A DNA stretch of 64,000 nt. Source: Pseudochryseolinea flava (lineage in GTDB: Bacteria; Bacteroidota; Bacteroidia; Cytophagales; Cyclobacteriaceae). Of the stretch, positions 26,893 to 34,964 are shown in pieces (the stretch's first letter is position 1; each line of letters begins with the position of its first letter). Under the pieces are notes generated by a model. That model was not told where the DNA came from, did no database searches, and saw only the letters and a list, made by a program, of their open reading frames with translations. A program made the position numbers and the translations under genes. The stretch spans positions 155,194-219,193 of the forward strand of contig NZ_QMFY01000010.1 in assembly GCF_003286915.1 (NCBI RefSeq), in the 5' to 3' direction.

Positions 26893-28026
26893 ATGAAGAG
26901 AAAGGAAAAGCAGAGAAAGGAACCGATCAAAATACGTCAAAAGGAATTAGCGAACGGAAACATCAGTTTGTACCTCGACATCTATTGGAAGGGTGAACGT
27001 GAATACGACTTTCTTAATCTGTATCTCATAAATCCGAAGAATGGCATTGACAGGGACCAGAATAACAAAACCATGATTCTCGCTGAACAAATCAAAGCAC
27101 AACGCTTGCTTGATTTACAAACAGGAAAATACCGTATGAAGCAAGCCAGAACCGAAGTGAGCTTCATTGAATATTTTAAGCAGCTAATGAAAGACCGGCT
27201 CAATAGCAAAGGGAACTACGGCAATTGGGACAGTGCTCTGAAACACATACTGGCTTTTACTAAGGGCAAAGATCTGAAGCTTGTTGACGTTGACGAGACC
27301 TGGCTCATGAGAATTAAGCATTACTTATTGCACGATGCCAGAACACCTTTTCAAACAAAGCTGAGTCAAAATTCAGCACACTCCTACTTCAACAAGATAA
27401 AAGCAACACTGCGACAAGCTTTCGAAGAAAAATTCATTAACGAAAATCCGGCAGGTAGAATACGAGGTATCAAACAGGCGGAAACAAAGCGGGAATTTCT
27501 GACATGGGAAGAAGTAGAAAGCATAACGAAAGCTACTTGCGATACTAAAAAACTCAAAGAAGCATTTCTTTTCAGCATTATGACTGGCTTACGGTGGTCA
27601 GATATTATTAAAATGAAATGGTCTGAAGTGCGTGGAAGTAAATCTGCGGGATGGTATATACAGTTTCAACAACAAAAGACGAAGGAGCATGAAGTTCTTC
27701 CAATTACGAAAGAAGCCAGAAATCTTTTAGGTGAAGAGCAAGAACCCGATCAACGCGTGTTCTATGGATTGAAGTATAGCACTAAGACAAACTTGGCATT
27801 GGCCCGATGGCTTGCAAGGGCAGGCATTACCCGATACGTCACTTTTCACTGCGCACGGCATACGCACGCTACGCTTCTACTCTCTCAAGGTGTAGATATA
27901 TACGTTGTCTCAAAGCTCTTAGGACATAAGACAATTAAGACTACCGAGATTTACGCAAAAGTTAGCAACATGAAAAAAGTCGAGGCTGTCAACAAGCTAC
28001 CGAAGTTGAAATTCAACCCACTCTAA
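26893..28026 (+). CDS. Tyrosine recombinase / integrase, catalytically complete
   Basis: The 377-residue protein has an N-terminal arm-binding segment, a SAM-like core-binding domain (about 85-185) and a catalytic domain with every key residue: Arg234 (MTGLRWSD), Lys262, His319-x-x-Arg322 (HCARHTHATL), His345 (LLGHKTIKTTEIY) and nucleophile Tyr354. It should cut and rejoin DNA at the element ends, presumably at the adjacent mnmE 3' end. ATG 26893 is chosen because the frame upstream overlaps the preceding gene. The next recombinase gene starts 10 bases after its stop. Confidence 0.9.
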   Translation: MKRKEKQRKEPIKIRQKELANGNISLYLDIYWKGEREYDFLNLYLINPKNGIDRDQNNKTMILAEQIKAQRLLDLQTGKYRMKQARTEVSFIEYFKQLMKDRLNSKGNYGNWDSALKHILAFTKGKDLKLVDVDETWLMRIKHYLLHDARTPFQTKLSQNSAHSYFNKIKATLRQAFEEKFINENPAGRIRGIKQAETKREFLTWEEVESITKATCDTKKLKEAFLFSIMTGLRWSDIIKMKWSEVRGSKSAGWYIQFQQQKTKEHEVLPITKEARNLLGEEQEPDQRVFYGLKYSTKTNLALARWLARAGITRYVTFHCARHTHATLLLSQGVDIYVVSKLLGHKTIKTTEIYAKVSNMKKVEAVNKLPKLKFNPL

Positions 28027-28036
28027 ACAGAAAGCC

Positions 28037-28927
28037 ATGGAAGAAAAACTTAGAACGAGAAAAAGAAAAAGCAGCAATGAGGTGCTTATAGGTTTAGAGC
28101 AGCGTGAGGATTTTATCGGTTTTTTCAAGAATTTGATACTCCACCGAGAAAGGCATAACAACACTTGTCTGAATTATGATTTGGCACTGCGTTATGTAAT
28201 ACATTTTGTTGATGGCAAAGAGCTGCCTTTTAAGAAAGTAAATTCCGAATGGCTGATGTCTTTTAAAACTTATTTAGAATCCGCTGGTTCGTTTAAAAAC
28301 AAGTCAACGTTAAGCACCACCAGTGCTGCAACGTATTTTCGGATAGTACACAGTGTGGTTCGTGAAGCCGTAGGTTGTAAACGGATTGAGGCTGCAGCGG
28401 TAAACTTCAGCAGCGTGTGGCACCGAGCAGATGCATCTACTCACCCGCTGTCAGCTCACGAACTTCAGAAGCTTGCCCAAGCGGAATGCAGGCATCCAGT
28501 TGTAAAAAAAGCTTTTTTGTTCAGTGCTCTGACTGGAATACAATGGCAAGAATTAGAAAGTTTTAGATGGGAACATATCATAGTTGATGAACAAGGTCAA
28601 TCGATCGTTGATTTAGCCGATCAAATCGAACCGAGGCAATTTCCGTTGAGCGATCAGGCTTGGGAGCTACTTGGCGCGAAGGAAGAATCACAAGGCAGCG
28701 TGTTTGGAAAACTTCAATGGAATACCTACCTCTATGTGACGTTGAATAAGTGGGCAATAAGCGCGGGAATATTGCGGACATTAACATTCCAGACAGCGAG
28801 GGTCACATTCGCGCATTTGCTTTACAATCAGAACGTCCCTGTTGAAATCATTTCAGAGCTATTAGGCCACAAGAACGTTAAGTCAACAGTTAGAATGATA
28901 AATGTGCAATCATCGCCTGCCGCGTAG
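28037..28927 (+). CDS. Degenerate tyrosine recombinase lacking catalytic residues
   Basis: The 296-residue protein aligns with the C-terminal two domains of its neighbour (KAFLFSALTGIQWQELESFRW; LTFQTARVTFAHLLYNQ; ELLGHKNVKSTVRM). The catalytic Arg is Gln169, the first His of HxxR is Gln252, and the nucleophile Tyr is Met287; Arg255 and His278 remain. The frame is fully open, so it is not a decayed gene but probably a structural or regulatory partner of the active recombinase. It may be cotranscribed with it. Its 3' end overlaps the convergent HTH gene by 18 bases. Confidence 0.75.
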   Translation: MEEKLRTRKRKSSNEVLIGLEQREDFIGFFKNLILHRERHNNTCLNYDLALRYVIHFVDGKELPFKKVNSEWLMSFKTYLESAGSFKNKSTLSTTSAATYFRIVHSVVREAVGCKRIEAAAVNFSSVWHRADASTHPLSAHELQKLAQAECRHPVVKKAFLFSALTGIQWQELESFRWEHIIVDEQGQSIVDLADQIEPRQFPLSDQAWELLGAKEESQGSVFGKLQWNTYLYVTLNKWAISAGILRTLTFQTARVTFAHLLYNQNVPVEIISELLGHKNVKSTVRMINVQSSPAA

Positions 28928-29242
28928 GCTTGCTATGCTTGCAGCCTCTTTTCGAATCTCGTGGATCGTTGGAACTCTACGAGATTCGACCCAGGCCAAT
29001 AACTCCGATTTCTTGAACATGATCTTCTTGCCATGCTTATAGTGCGGAATCAACTTCTCAGAAGTCTTTTCATAAATTGTATTGACGGCTAGGTTGAGTA
29101 GCGCAGCTGCCTCTTGAATATTTATAAGCGTAGATTGGTCTTCATTTGAAATCTTGTCTTCTGCTAAAATCTCTTTAAGAGTTTCTTTAAGAAGGGATTT
29201 AAACTCATCTCGACTGAATTGAAATATCATTGGTGAATCCAT
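28910..29242 (-). CDS. Helix-turn-helix (excisionase-family) protein
   Basis: The C-terminal half has a MerR/Xis-type winged HTH (INIQEAAALLNLAVNTIYEK, then YKHGKKIMFKKSELLAWV). An N-terminal helix (RDEFKSLLKETLKEIL) comes first. The open frame extends to 29311, but ATG 29242 (MDSPMIFQFSRD) or ATG 29230 fits the family better. It is the last gene of the minus-strand block that starts with radC. It is likely to influence excision or element gene expression. Confidence 0.75.
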   Translation of the reverse strand: MDSPMIFQFSRDEFKSLLKETLKEILAEDKISNEDQSTLINIQEAAALLNLAVNTIYEKTSEKLIPHYKHGKKIMFKKSELLAWVESRRVPTIHEIRKEAASIASLRGRR

Positions 29243-29322
29243 AAAGTAAACCACGTTTATTACACCAATTAAATACAACTTAAACATAAGAACTACACAC
29301 TTGGTACCCACCTTGGAACGAA

Positions 29323-30060
29323 TTATTGTCCTGTTGCGGAAATCTTCGGCCTTGCGGCAATTTGATGCGGCAGCTTTTTCCTACGGCCTGGAGGCAATTC
29401 AAAAAGTATGTCCCTAATAAACTTGCTAACACATGCTAAGAATTCATAGATGAATTTTTTGTCAGTAATTGTGAACCGATATTTGGAAGTGTTTCGAATC
29501 TTTTTGACGGTAATAAAATTGTGCTTCTTCAAAAAAGGTATTAAGAGAAGAATGTCTTTTTTCGTACCTATCGATCCGTGATGAACGATAGCGTTTCTCA
29601 ATTCACTGTATCTAAGTATGTCTTGCCATGACAAGTCTGCCTGTGCAAAATCGTTTCTGAGAATTGACGACAGATAACTGCGATACTTGTTAATAATTCC
29701 GGGGCCTGAATTAAAATCTGGTTCTTGAAAATACTTGTACGCAGTCCGAAAGCAAACTTTTTGGAATACCGATTCGAACAAAGCAAATGACGCCATGAAT
29801 GAGGAATTTAGCAGAACATTTGTAAAATAGCCGTCAACTCTCGCGATGTCACCATCTGAAAATTCTTCAATCAGCTGCCAATCTTGAGGGTATTTTTTCA
29901 AATGCTTTCTCCGATCGCGTTCTATTCTTTGTCGCTGGACCTGCAAAAGTTCATCCATGCTTTCCAAATACAGCCTCATTTGATGGAATGCGCCTGCTCC
30001 AGCTTTATAGAAAAGTTTGTCTGTCCTACTTTTCCTACTGTATGGACTGGGAATTTTCAT
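29323..30060 (-). CDS. HEPN-domain protein, putative RNase effector
   Basis: The 245-residue helical protein has the HEPN RNase motif R-x4-6-H as RNAIVHHG (Arg155 to His160), within YSELRNAIVHHGSIG, in the style of the MAE_28990/RiboL-PSP HEPN families. HEPN proteins are often metal-independent RNases in toxin or phage-defence systems. Its start overlaps the stop of the 502-residue nuclease-like gene by four bases (ATGA), so the two are translationally coupled. The C-terminus is Arg/Lys/Pro-rich. The specific partner role is inferred. Confidence 0.68.
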   Translation of the reverse strand: MKIPSPYSRKSRTDKLFYKAGAGAFHQMRLYLESMDELLQVQRQRIERDRRKHLKKYPQDWQLIEEFSDGDIARVDGYFTNVLLNSSFMASFALFESVFQKVCFRTAYKYFQEPDFNSGPGIINKYRSYLSSILRNDFAQADLSWQDILRYSELRNAIVHHGSIGTKKDILLLIPFLKKHNFITVKKIRNTSKYRFTITDKKFIYEFLACVSKFIRDILFELPPGRRKKLPHQIAARPKISATGQ

Positions 30061-31565
30061 TGTTTATTAACTATCGGCCTGCGGAACCTATTTAGATCTT
30101 TAGACATAATTATCGAAGGCTCCTTCGTCACTACAGGAAATCTGCTTATTACGAAGTGTCGCACATCCTGGACACCATACTTCTCGATCAGCAAGTGTTC
30201 ACGATTCACTTCTTTTTCAATCGCTTTAAGATAATATCTAACCAATAAACTGTTCTTGCGTGCGAACTTTTCACGATTCTTTTCAATCAATGTCACATCA
30301 ACAAAATTATTCTTGCACTGGAAGTTAAAGAGAACTCCGTCACGGAATGTAACGACATCGAATTCCTTTCTCTTGATACGTTTAACGTCCATAATTTGAA
30401 ATCCTAAACCGCCTAATTCTATTTTCACATTATTCTCAAAAATAAACCCCGACTTTATTTGAAACTGCTTCGACTTATTAAGGCTTGCGTTCTTTAAATT
30501 ATAAAGGAAACGAACAATCAGATTTACATTGGATTTGTAATGAACTCCAATCTTCACAAATGGATGGTGTGAGTTTGAAATCACTACAAAGTCTTCTGAA
30601 TTATGAAGCAATCTTTGTCTAATTATCTCAGCGTCACGTTCTCCGAAGGACATCAGTATAGCGTCAAATCTCTTTTGGTGTACTGAGATAAAATACTCGT
30701 CTTTAATATGTTCGACAAGTTTCTCGACCACGTTAACTAATAACGTAAAGATTGGATCAGTATGATTGAAGTACTCAAAATACGATTTGATCAACAAGCA
30801 TTCATTCGTTAACTCGGACAATGAAAAGACTTTACCTCGAGCTAAAGGCAATAACCTATTTGCTACAAGCTTAAACGCTTCGCCCATCACCGGGTCATCC
30901 GCTGACACCCTTTCTGGCTCCGTAAAAACTTTCTCTAAAAAATCAAACTGATAGTTGCCCACTATTGCCCCATTCTGATATATGTCTATTTGATAATCTT
31001 TGTACACGTGCGAAAGGAGCAATTGTGTTTGCAATGCCGTCACATTGATAAGACAAAAGTTCGAGATATTAACGAGTACTCGGAGGAGCTCCGACTCTGA
31101 TAACTTAACTCCGCCTTTGCAATAGGTCGGAACAATCAGAAATGTATTGATAAAATGCCTGCGAAATGCCTGGTAAAATATCGCGGCCTCCATAACAGTT
31201 GAATATCCAAGATTGTCTCCTGTCATGCTGAATTCAACTAACATCTGATGTGATTCAAGAACAACCCGTTTGTACCGATCTACGACCACCTTTTCAAATC
31301 TGGGCCGAAGCATGTTATCAAGAAGATTATTATAGTAAGAATTCCATCGCAAAATTGGCATTACTCGGAGAGTATTGAATTGTTCAAGATCAACTTCATG
31401 CATTGATATATTTATGAATTCCTCAATTGAACGGACGATTTTGTGAACTGCATTAAAAGTATGCACTGGGTCTAAAGGCTCTAAGTCTTTGCGCAAACAG
31501 TTTTCAATCCAACCATTCGATTGGTCTTTTAAATGTTGTCTAGCTGTCAATCCTGATAACTTCAA
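30057..31565 (-). CDS. Large protein with C-terminal PD-(D/E)xK-like nuclease domain
   Basis: I do not recognise the first 370 residues, which are mostly helical. Near the C-terminus a nuclease-fold signature appears: Glu401-Phe-Asp403 followed by a beta-strand and Gln416-Cys-Lys418 (FNFQCKNN), resembling the D...(D/E/Q)xK core of restriction-endonuclease-like enzymes. It is coupled by a four-base overlap to the HEPN gene, and radC lies 33 bases upstream on the same strand. The pair could be a two-component defence module, with this protein as sensor or nuclease. This is an inference. Confidence 0.6.
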   Translation of the reverse strand: MKLSGLTARQHLKDQSNGWIENCLRKDLEPLDPVHTFNAVHKIVRSIEEFINISMHEVDLEQFNTLRVMPILRWNSYYNNLLDNMLRPRFEKVVVDRYKRVVLESHQMLVEFSMTGDNLGYSTVMEAAIFYQAFRRHFINTFLIVPTYCKGGVKLSESELLRVLVNISNFCLINVTALQTQLLLSHVYKDYQIDIYQNGAIVGNYQFDFLEKVFTEPERVSADDPVMGEAFKLVANRLLPLARGKVFSLSELTNECLLIKSYFEYFNHTDPIFTLLVNVVEKLVEHIKDEYFISVHQKRFDAILMSFGERDAEIIRQRLLHNSEDFVVISNSHHPFVKIGVHYKSNVNLIVRFLYNLKNASLNKSKQFQIKSGFIFENNVKIELGGLGFQIMDVKRIKRKEFDVVTFRDGVLFNFQCKNNFVDVTLIEKNREKFARKNSLLVRYYLKAIEKEVNREHLLIEKYGVQDVRHFVISRFPVVTKEPSIIMSKDLNRFRRPIVNKQ

Positions 31566-31598
31566 ATCGGAATATTTTAAATAAAGATAATGAAAGGG

Positions 31599-32066
31599 CT
31601 ACAAGAGCCCTTCATCAGCGAATGAATAATATGCTTCGCTGGTCATGATGACGTGATCAAGAACCTGAACTTCAAGAAACCTTCCAGCTTCCTTCATCTT
31701 CTTCGTAAGGTCAATGTCAGCCTGACTTGGTGTTAAGTTTCCCGAGGGGTGATTGTGTGATAGTATCACCGCGCAGGCGTTAGCCTTGATAGCAGCAACG
31801 AAGATTAATCTAGGATCTGCTACGGTGTGGGTGGTAGTGCCTGTTGATACTTCATATATCCCGATGACTTTGTGTGCTCTGTTAAGAAGGAGAACCTTGA
31901 ATTGCTCAACAAACTCAATCTTGTCATCATCCCAGTACTTTCTCAGAACACTTTCGCAGTCTCTTGAAGATGTGATCTTCGGACGAAGGGAAGCTTTTAC
32001 TTTTGACTTGTAGCTAAGTTGAATCTCTGCAACTTCGAATAATGTTTTTTCATTTGTGCTTTCCAT
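31599..32066 (-). CDS. radC: RadC/JAB-domain protein (copy A)
   Basis: The 155-residue protein consists only of the JAB/MPN metalloprotease-like domain, with the zinc motif HNHPSGNLTPSQAD and the preceding HK-x-IGIYEVSTG region. It lacks the helix-hairpin-helix N-terminus of chromosomal RadC and is the short form typical of Bacteroidota mobile elements. An in-frame start at 32072 exists. ATG 32066 is chosen because copy B (56738-57205) starts at the corresponding codon in the same sequence context. Its biochemical role is unknown. A structured leader precedes it. Confidence 0.85.
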   Translation of the reverse strand: MESTNEKTLFEVAEIQLSYKSKVKASLRPKITSSRDCESVLRKYWDDDKIEFVEQFKVLLLNRAHKVIGIYEVSTGTTTHTVADPRLIFVAAIKANACAVILSHNHPSGNLTPSQADIDLTKKMKEAGRFLEVQVLDHVIMTSEAYYSFADEGLL

Positions 32067-32205
32067 AATCATAAGAGTTAAATTATGGTGCGCCTCAAAT
32101 GAAGGGTGGCAGGATTGTCAAAAGGAAACGGAATAATTGGAAGGCAGGCCGTAGGCAGGTGCCGTTTATGCCGTAGTCTTTTGACAAGACTCATCCTTGC
32201 CACCC
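32067..32205 (-). ncRNA. Structured radC leader, copy A
   Basis: Two nested inverted repeats occur: GGGTGGCA (32104-32111) with TGCCACCC (32198-32205), and TTGTCAAAAG (32115-32124) with CTTTTGACAA (32178-32187). Read in the direction of radC, the segment shares ordered blocks with the leader of radC copy B: GTCAAAAG, GGCATAAA, CCT-N2-GGC, TTCCTTTTGACA, GCYACCC and CCATAATT, then the start codon. It may be a 5'-UTR RNA structure or a DNA site. It could be related to the bioinformatically described 'radC' RNA motif, but this was not tested. Confidence 0.65.
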
Positions 32206-32286
32206 GGAAGTAGGTTAGCGCCAGAATTTAAGTCTTATGTGGGAAGCAATATGAAAAATATTTGAGTTTGCAGATTCAGCATTGCG

Positions 32287-33171
32287 TCAGAAGCTTCGTT
32301 CATTGATGCCGAGCAAAAACAGGCGAATGCGAAAATTGCTATACAGGAAGTTTGCAAAATTATAAATCTTACGATCGATATTTTCGTTTGAATCATTTAC
32401 GCCAAAGTCAGTCTCATTGAATGTTTCTACAAACTCTTGTTTAGAGAATGCAACTCGGTCGTTATTATAAGCTGTCCTAAAAATTGCTGGAATTTGGGTG
32501 GACAGTCGAAAATCTCCGTATTGACGTACTCCCCTGTGCCATGCTATGTCAGCACCGTTCTTCGAAAATGAGTAGTGGTGTTCAGCTGATGTAACTTTCT
32601 CAAATGGCGGTATTGATACATGAGCGCGAAGGAATGGAATGGTCCCCAATGATTCTTTAAATCCTCTATGGTAAATATCAGACGGATGAACCCTGAAAGG
32701 ATCTGCAATGATCAATCTTTCGAATAATGAGACTTTTAGCAGTTCGTTGTATTCGTTAATATCTAGTGTTAACGGTGCGACATAAAAGGCAAATTGGCGC
32801 GGGGGCTTGTGAAATTGAAGTAACAGATTGTGTTGAAATTCTGTCGCTGTTTTCGCCTTCTCTCTAAGTTTGAAATACAATATTGGATCTCCGGTCAGAC
32901 CATTATCAAAGCGAAGTTTTCTAACGCGCTGGAGAGGAACATTAAACTTTGGGAGCTCTGGTGGTGAAATTGGTTTCAATCCTTCTGAAACCTTAAACTG
33001 GAGATAAATAGGAACAAATCTGTCAAATAACTTATCGGCTCCTGTTATTTGTTCATCAACAGACATTAACCTGAATCGTGAGGACCAAAACGGTGTAACA
33101 TATCCTAGAAATGATGCAACATCGGATTCTATTTGATCTTCCGATAGATTACTAAAAAGCTTATAAGACAT
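32287..33171 (-). CDS. PD-(D/E)xK-like protein paired with SIR2
   Basis: The 294-residue protein begins with an acidic helix (EDQIESDVASFLGY). A restriction-endonuclease-like core follows: Asp46 in ITGADKLFD, and Gln58-Phe-Lys60 in VPIYLQFKVSEG. The remaining 230 residues are unfamiliar. It follows the SIR2-like gene by nine bases on the same strand, so the two form an operon. It could be a nuclease or a catalytically weak nucleic-acid sensor for the SIR2 effector. Confidence 0.6.
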   Translation of the reverse strand: MSYKLFSNLSEDQIESDVASFLGYVTPFWSSRFRLMSVDEQITGADKLFDRFVPIYLQFKVSEGLKPISPPELPKFNVPLQRVRKLRFDNGLTGDPILYFKLREKAKTATEFQHNLLLQFHKPPRQFAFYVAPLTLDINEYNELLKVSLFERLIIADPFRVHPSDIYHRGFKESLGTIPFLRAHVSIPPFEKVTSAEHHYSFSKNGADIAWHRGVRQYGDFRLSTQIPAIFRTAYNNDRVAFSKQEFVETFNETDFGVNDSNENIDRKIYNFANFLYSNFRIRLFLLGINERSF

Positions 33172-33180
33172 CGGTGTAGG

Positions 33181-34329
33181 TTAAGAGTTGATAAGCATTT
33201 TTCGAGATAGCTTTCTGGCTTCTTCGAAAAGCTTAATCTTGTTTTTTTGAAAATCGCTGGAGTCTTGATTTAGAAATTGCAGAAACCCTGACTGAATCAA
33301 CGTCACTTGCTCCTTTAAATGCCGAAAAGGCAAAGGGATTGAGCTAATTGCAGGATCAACGATAGTAATCTTCCTTTTCTCTGAAAAACTCATCCATTCG
33401 TAAATCACATTGTTGATGTGGGAGTCGCCAAAACTATAGCCAATACAATAAAGTTGTTCTACATGATTTATATGTCCTTGAAATATCTTAAAAAACCACT
33501 CGTCCAGATTGTGCTGAACACGCCTTGAGTATTTGTGTTTACCGGACATGATGGACATTCTTAAAAACTGAAGTTCGCCATTATCATCATTATACGTTAC
33601 CTCATTTGCAACTCGTCCCCCGTAATCTTTGGTGGCTGTGTCACTTGCAACAAGAGCACTCACATCTTTCACGATTCCGTTCCACGAGCTCTCATTTACA
33701 ATCTTGAAGTACTCTTTGTCGTTTCCTTGGACAAATAGATCAAGCGCGCCATGTATCTTAACTAGATTAACTCCCCGTCCCTTGAGAAAGGAAAATTTGT
33801 TTTTATCCATATGATCACGACTCAATTTATCAAATTGAAATTTGCCAATCGAAACCCTTTCACCAAAGCCAAATTTGACTGGGATATTCAAATGAGCACA
33901 CAACATTTCAAAAAGTAAGTCATGATTTAGGCTGAAAACCCACAATGGTTTGTCCGTAATGAAATTACCAATGGGTGCCAACAATTCTAGTCGCTCTTCT
34001 ATGTAGCTAAGATTTCTCTCGTGGATGTCTAGAAGCAAAATAAAGATCGCCTCATTATATCTGCCTAGCAACCAATGCCAGTCGTTGTGAAGTTTCTCAT
34101 CTCGATTGCGCATTGTCTCAATCTCAATTCTTCCTAAAATCTCTTCGTAGTTTAGATCTTTATCCAACAATAGCGATCTAACTACGTTTTTGATTTTATC
34201 GGGACAGCTATAATACGGCTTGTCAATATTTCTTAACAACGCGCTCTTGAATGTTTTTGTTAATTCATCAACTAACGGCATACTTAATTCAAATGACGCC
34301 CCTGCGCCTAATAGAAATCCGTTCGACAT
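33181..34329 (-). CDS. SIR2-like NADase-type protein
   Basis: The 382-residue protein starts with the NAD-binding GAGAS motif (residues 8-12). It has the Asn135-His-Asp137 catalytic-loop signature (FSLNHDLLFEML) and a catalytic-type His193 in VKIHGALDLF. These are the hallmarks of the SIR2_2-type domain used as an NAD+-depleting effector in several phage-defence systems. No transmembrane or sensor domain is fused, so sensing may rest with the partner at 32287-33171. Classical sirtuin zinc cysteines are absent. Family membership is fairly sure; the defence role is inferred. Confidence 0.75.
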   Translation of the reverse strand: MSNGFLLGAGASFELSMPLVDELTKTFKSALLRNIDKPYYSCPDKIKNVVRSLLLDKDLNYEEILGRIEIETMRNRDEKLHNDWHWLLGRYNEAIFILLLDIHERNLSYIEERLELLAPIGNFITDKPLWVFSLNHDLLFEMLCAHLNIPVKFGFGERVSIGKFQFDKLSRDHMDKNKFSFLKGRGVNLVKIHGALDLFVQGNDKEYFKIVNESSWNGIVKDVSALVASDTATKDYGGRVANEVTYNDDNGELQFLRMSIMSGKHKYSRRVQHNLDEWFFKIFQGHINHVEQLYCIGYSFGDSHINNVIYEWMSFSEKRKITIVDPAISSIPLPFRHLKEQVTLIQSGFLQFLNQDSSDFQKNKIKLFEEARKLSRKMLINS

Positions 34330-34347
34330 ATTTTGAAAATTTAAAAA

Positions 34348-34451
34348 TGGGGAGCGGGGGACTCGAACCCCCGAGCTCTCGTCCTGAATCCAGGTTTAAT
34401 TTGTTATCGGTCTCAATGCCTTATAGCTTGGAGTAAGGAACCGTTCTCCCC
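34348..34451 (-). tRNA. tRNA-like sequence (acceptor and T arm), probably degenerate
   Basis: The 3' end contains a perfect T arm (GGGGG-TTCGAGT-CCCCC at 34355-34372 on the minus strand), followed by CTCCCCA. The 5' end GGGGAG at 34446-34451 pairs with that CTCCCC. Total length is 104 nt. No normal D arm or convincing anticodon arm could be fitted, so it is either a tRNA pseudogene, a mobile-element tRNA of odd shape, or a tRNA 3'-end fragment left by an integration event. It lies in a 635-base gap without a secure gene. Confidence 0.4.
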
Positions 34452-34624
34452 ATGAGAGCTACCCCAACAACTATACTTTCGAATTTTTCTTTCATAGCAT
34501 TAAAGTCTTGGATCATCGACACTATCACTAGCGAGGAGAACACCATACTTCCAGCTAAGGACATTGTAAAGTCAATAACCAATGTCACCTTTAAACTCAG
34601 GTTCATCAGACCCTTAAGGGTCAA
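34421..34624 (-). CDS. Possible small membrane protein, doubtful
   Basis: This 67-residue open frame has one hydrophobic segment (LAGSMVFSSLVIVSM). It overlaps the 5' end of the tRNA-like sequence by about 30 bases, and nothing identifies it as a known family. It is reported only because the surrounding 635 bases otherwise lack a gene. Confidence 0.18.
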   Translation of the reverse strand: MTLKGLMNLSLKVTLVIDFTMSLAGSMVFSSLVIVSMIQDFNAMKEKFESIVVGVALMGRTVPYSKL

Positions 34625-34648
34625 TATCAGTTGTTGTTAACAAAACAT

Positions 34649-34941
34649 TCATTTTCTTTCTGGATAAAATCTAGTCCAGCAATAGCTACCTCCACAATCT
34701 GTTAACCATTTGCCATCACCTTCAAACCAATTAGCTTGCAACGTTACCAATCTTGGTCCCATCTTCTCCCCTGCCCGCGCGTGGCCTGGAGGATTTAAAA
34801 AACCGCCAAAGTATGGCGGGTCTCCTTTTATCATTTTGCCCTCTTCAACAAATTCAATTGCGATAACTTTAGCATACCGACTCTCACGCCAAAGTCACGT
34901 TTGACATAGAAACCAAGACGGCACTTGTTCTCTACATACAT
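34649..34941 (-). pseudogene. Frameshifted small gene of unknown function
   Basis: An open frame from ATG 34941 (MYVENKCRLGFYVKRDFG) continues convincingly in another frame just past 34900 (RESRYAKVIAIEFVEEGK, then MIKGDPPYFGGFLNPPGHAR and so on to 34649). A single-base shift would give about 98 residues with Trp, Cys and Gly-rich protein-like composition. I do not recognise a family. Either the gene is broken, or a sequencing error or programmed shift is present. A terminator-like hairpin lies inside it. Confidence 0.4.
34797..34819 (-). terminator. Rho-independent terminator-like hairpin
   Basis: On the minus strand CCGCCA-TACTT-TGGCGG is followed by six T residues. It lies about 150 bases downstream of the CHAT-like protease gene and could end that operon. 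It also falls within the frameshifted small gene, so the two readings compete. Confidence 0.5.
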
Positions 34942-34964
34942 CTAAAAAATATTGACTCTTCCGG

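Noticed and set aside
34348..34451. Selenocysteine-type tRNA (a UCA triplet falls near the anticodon position)
   Set aside because: The expected 5-bp anticodon stem, 6-bp D stem and long variable arm cannot be formed, and no selA/selB genes are visible.
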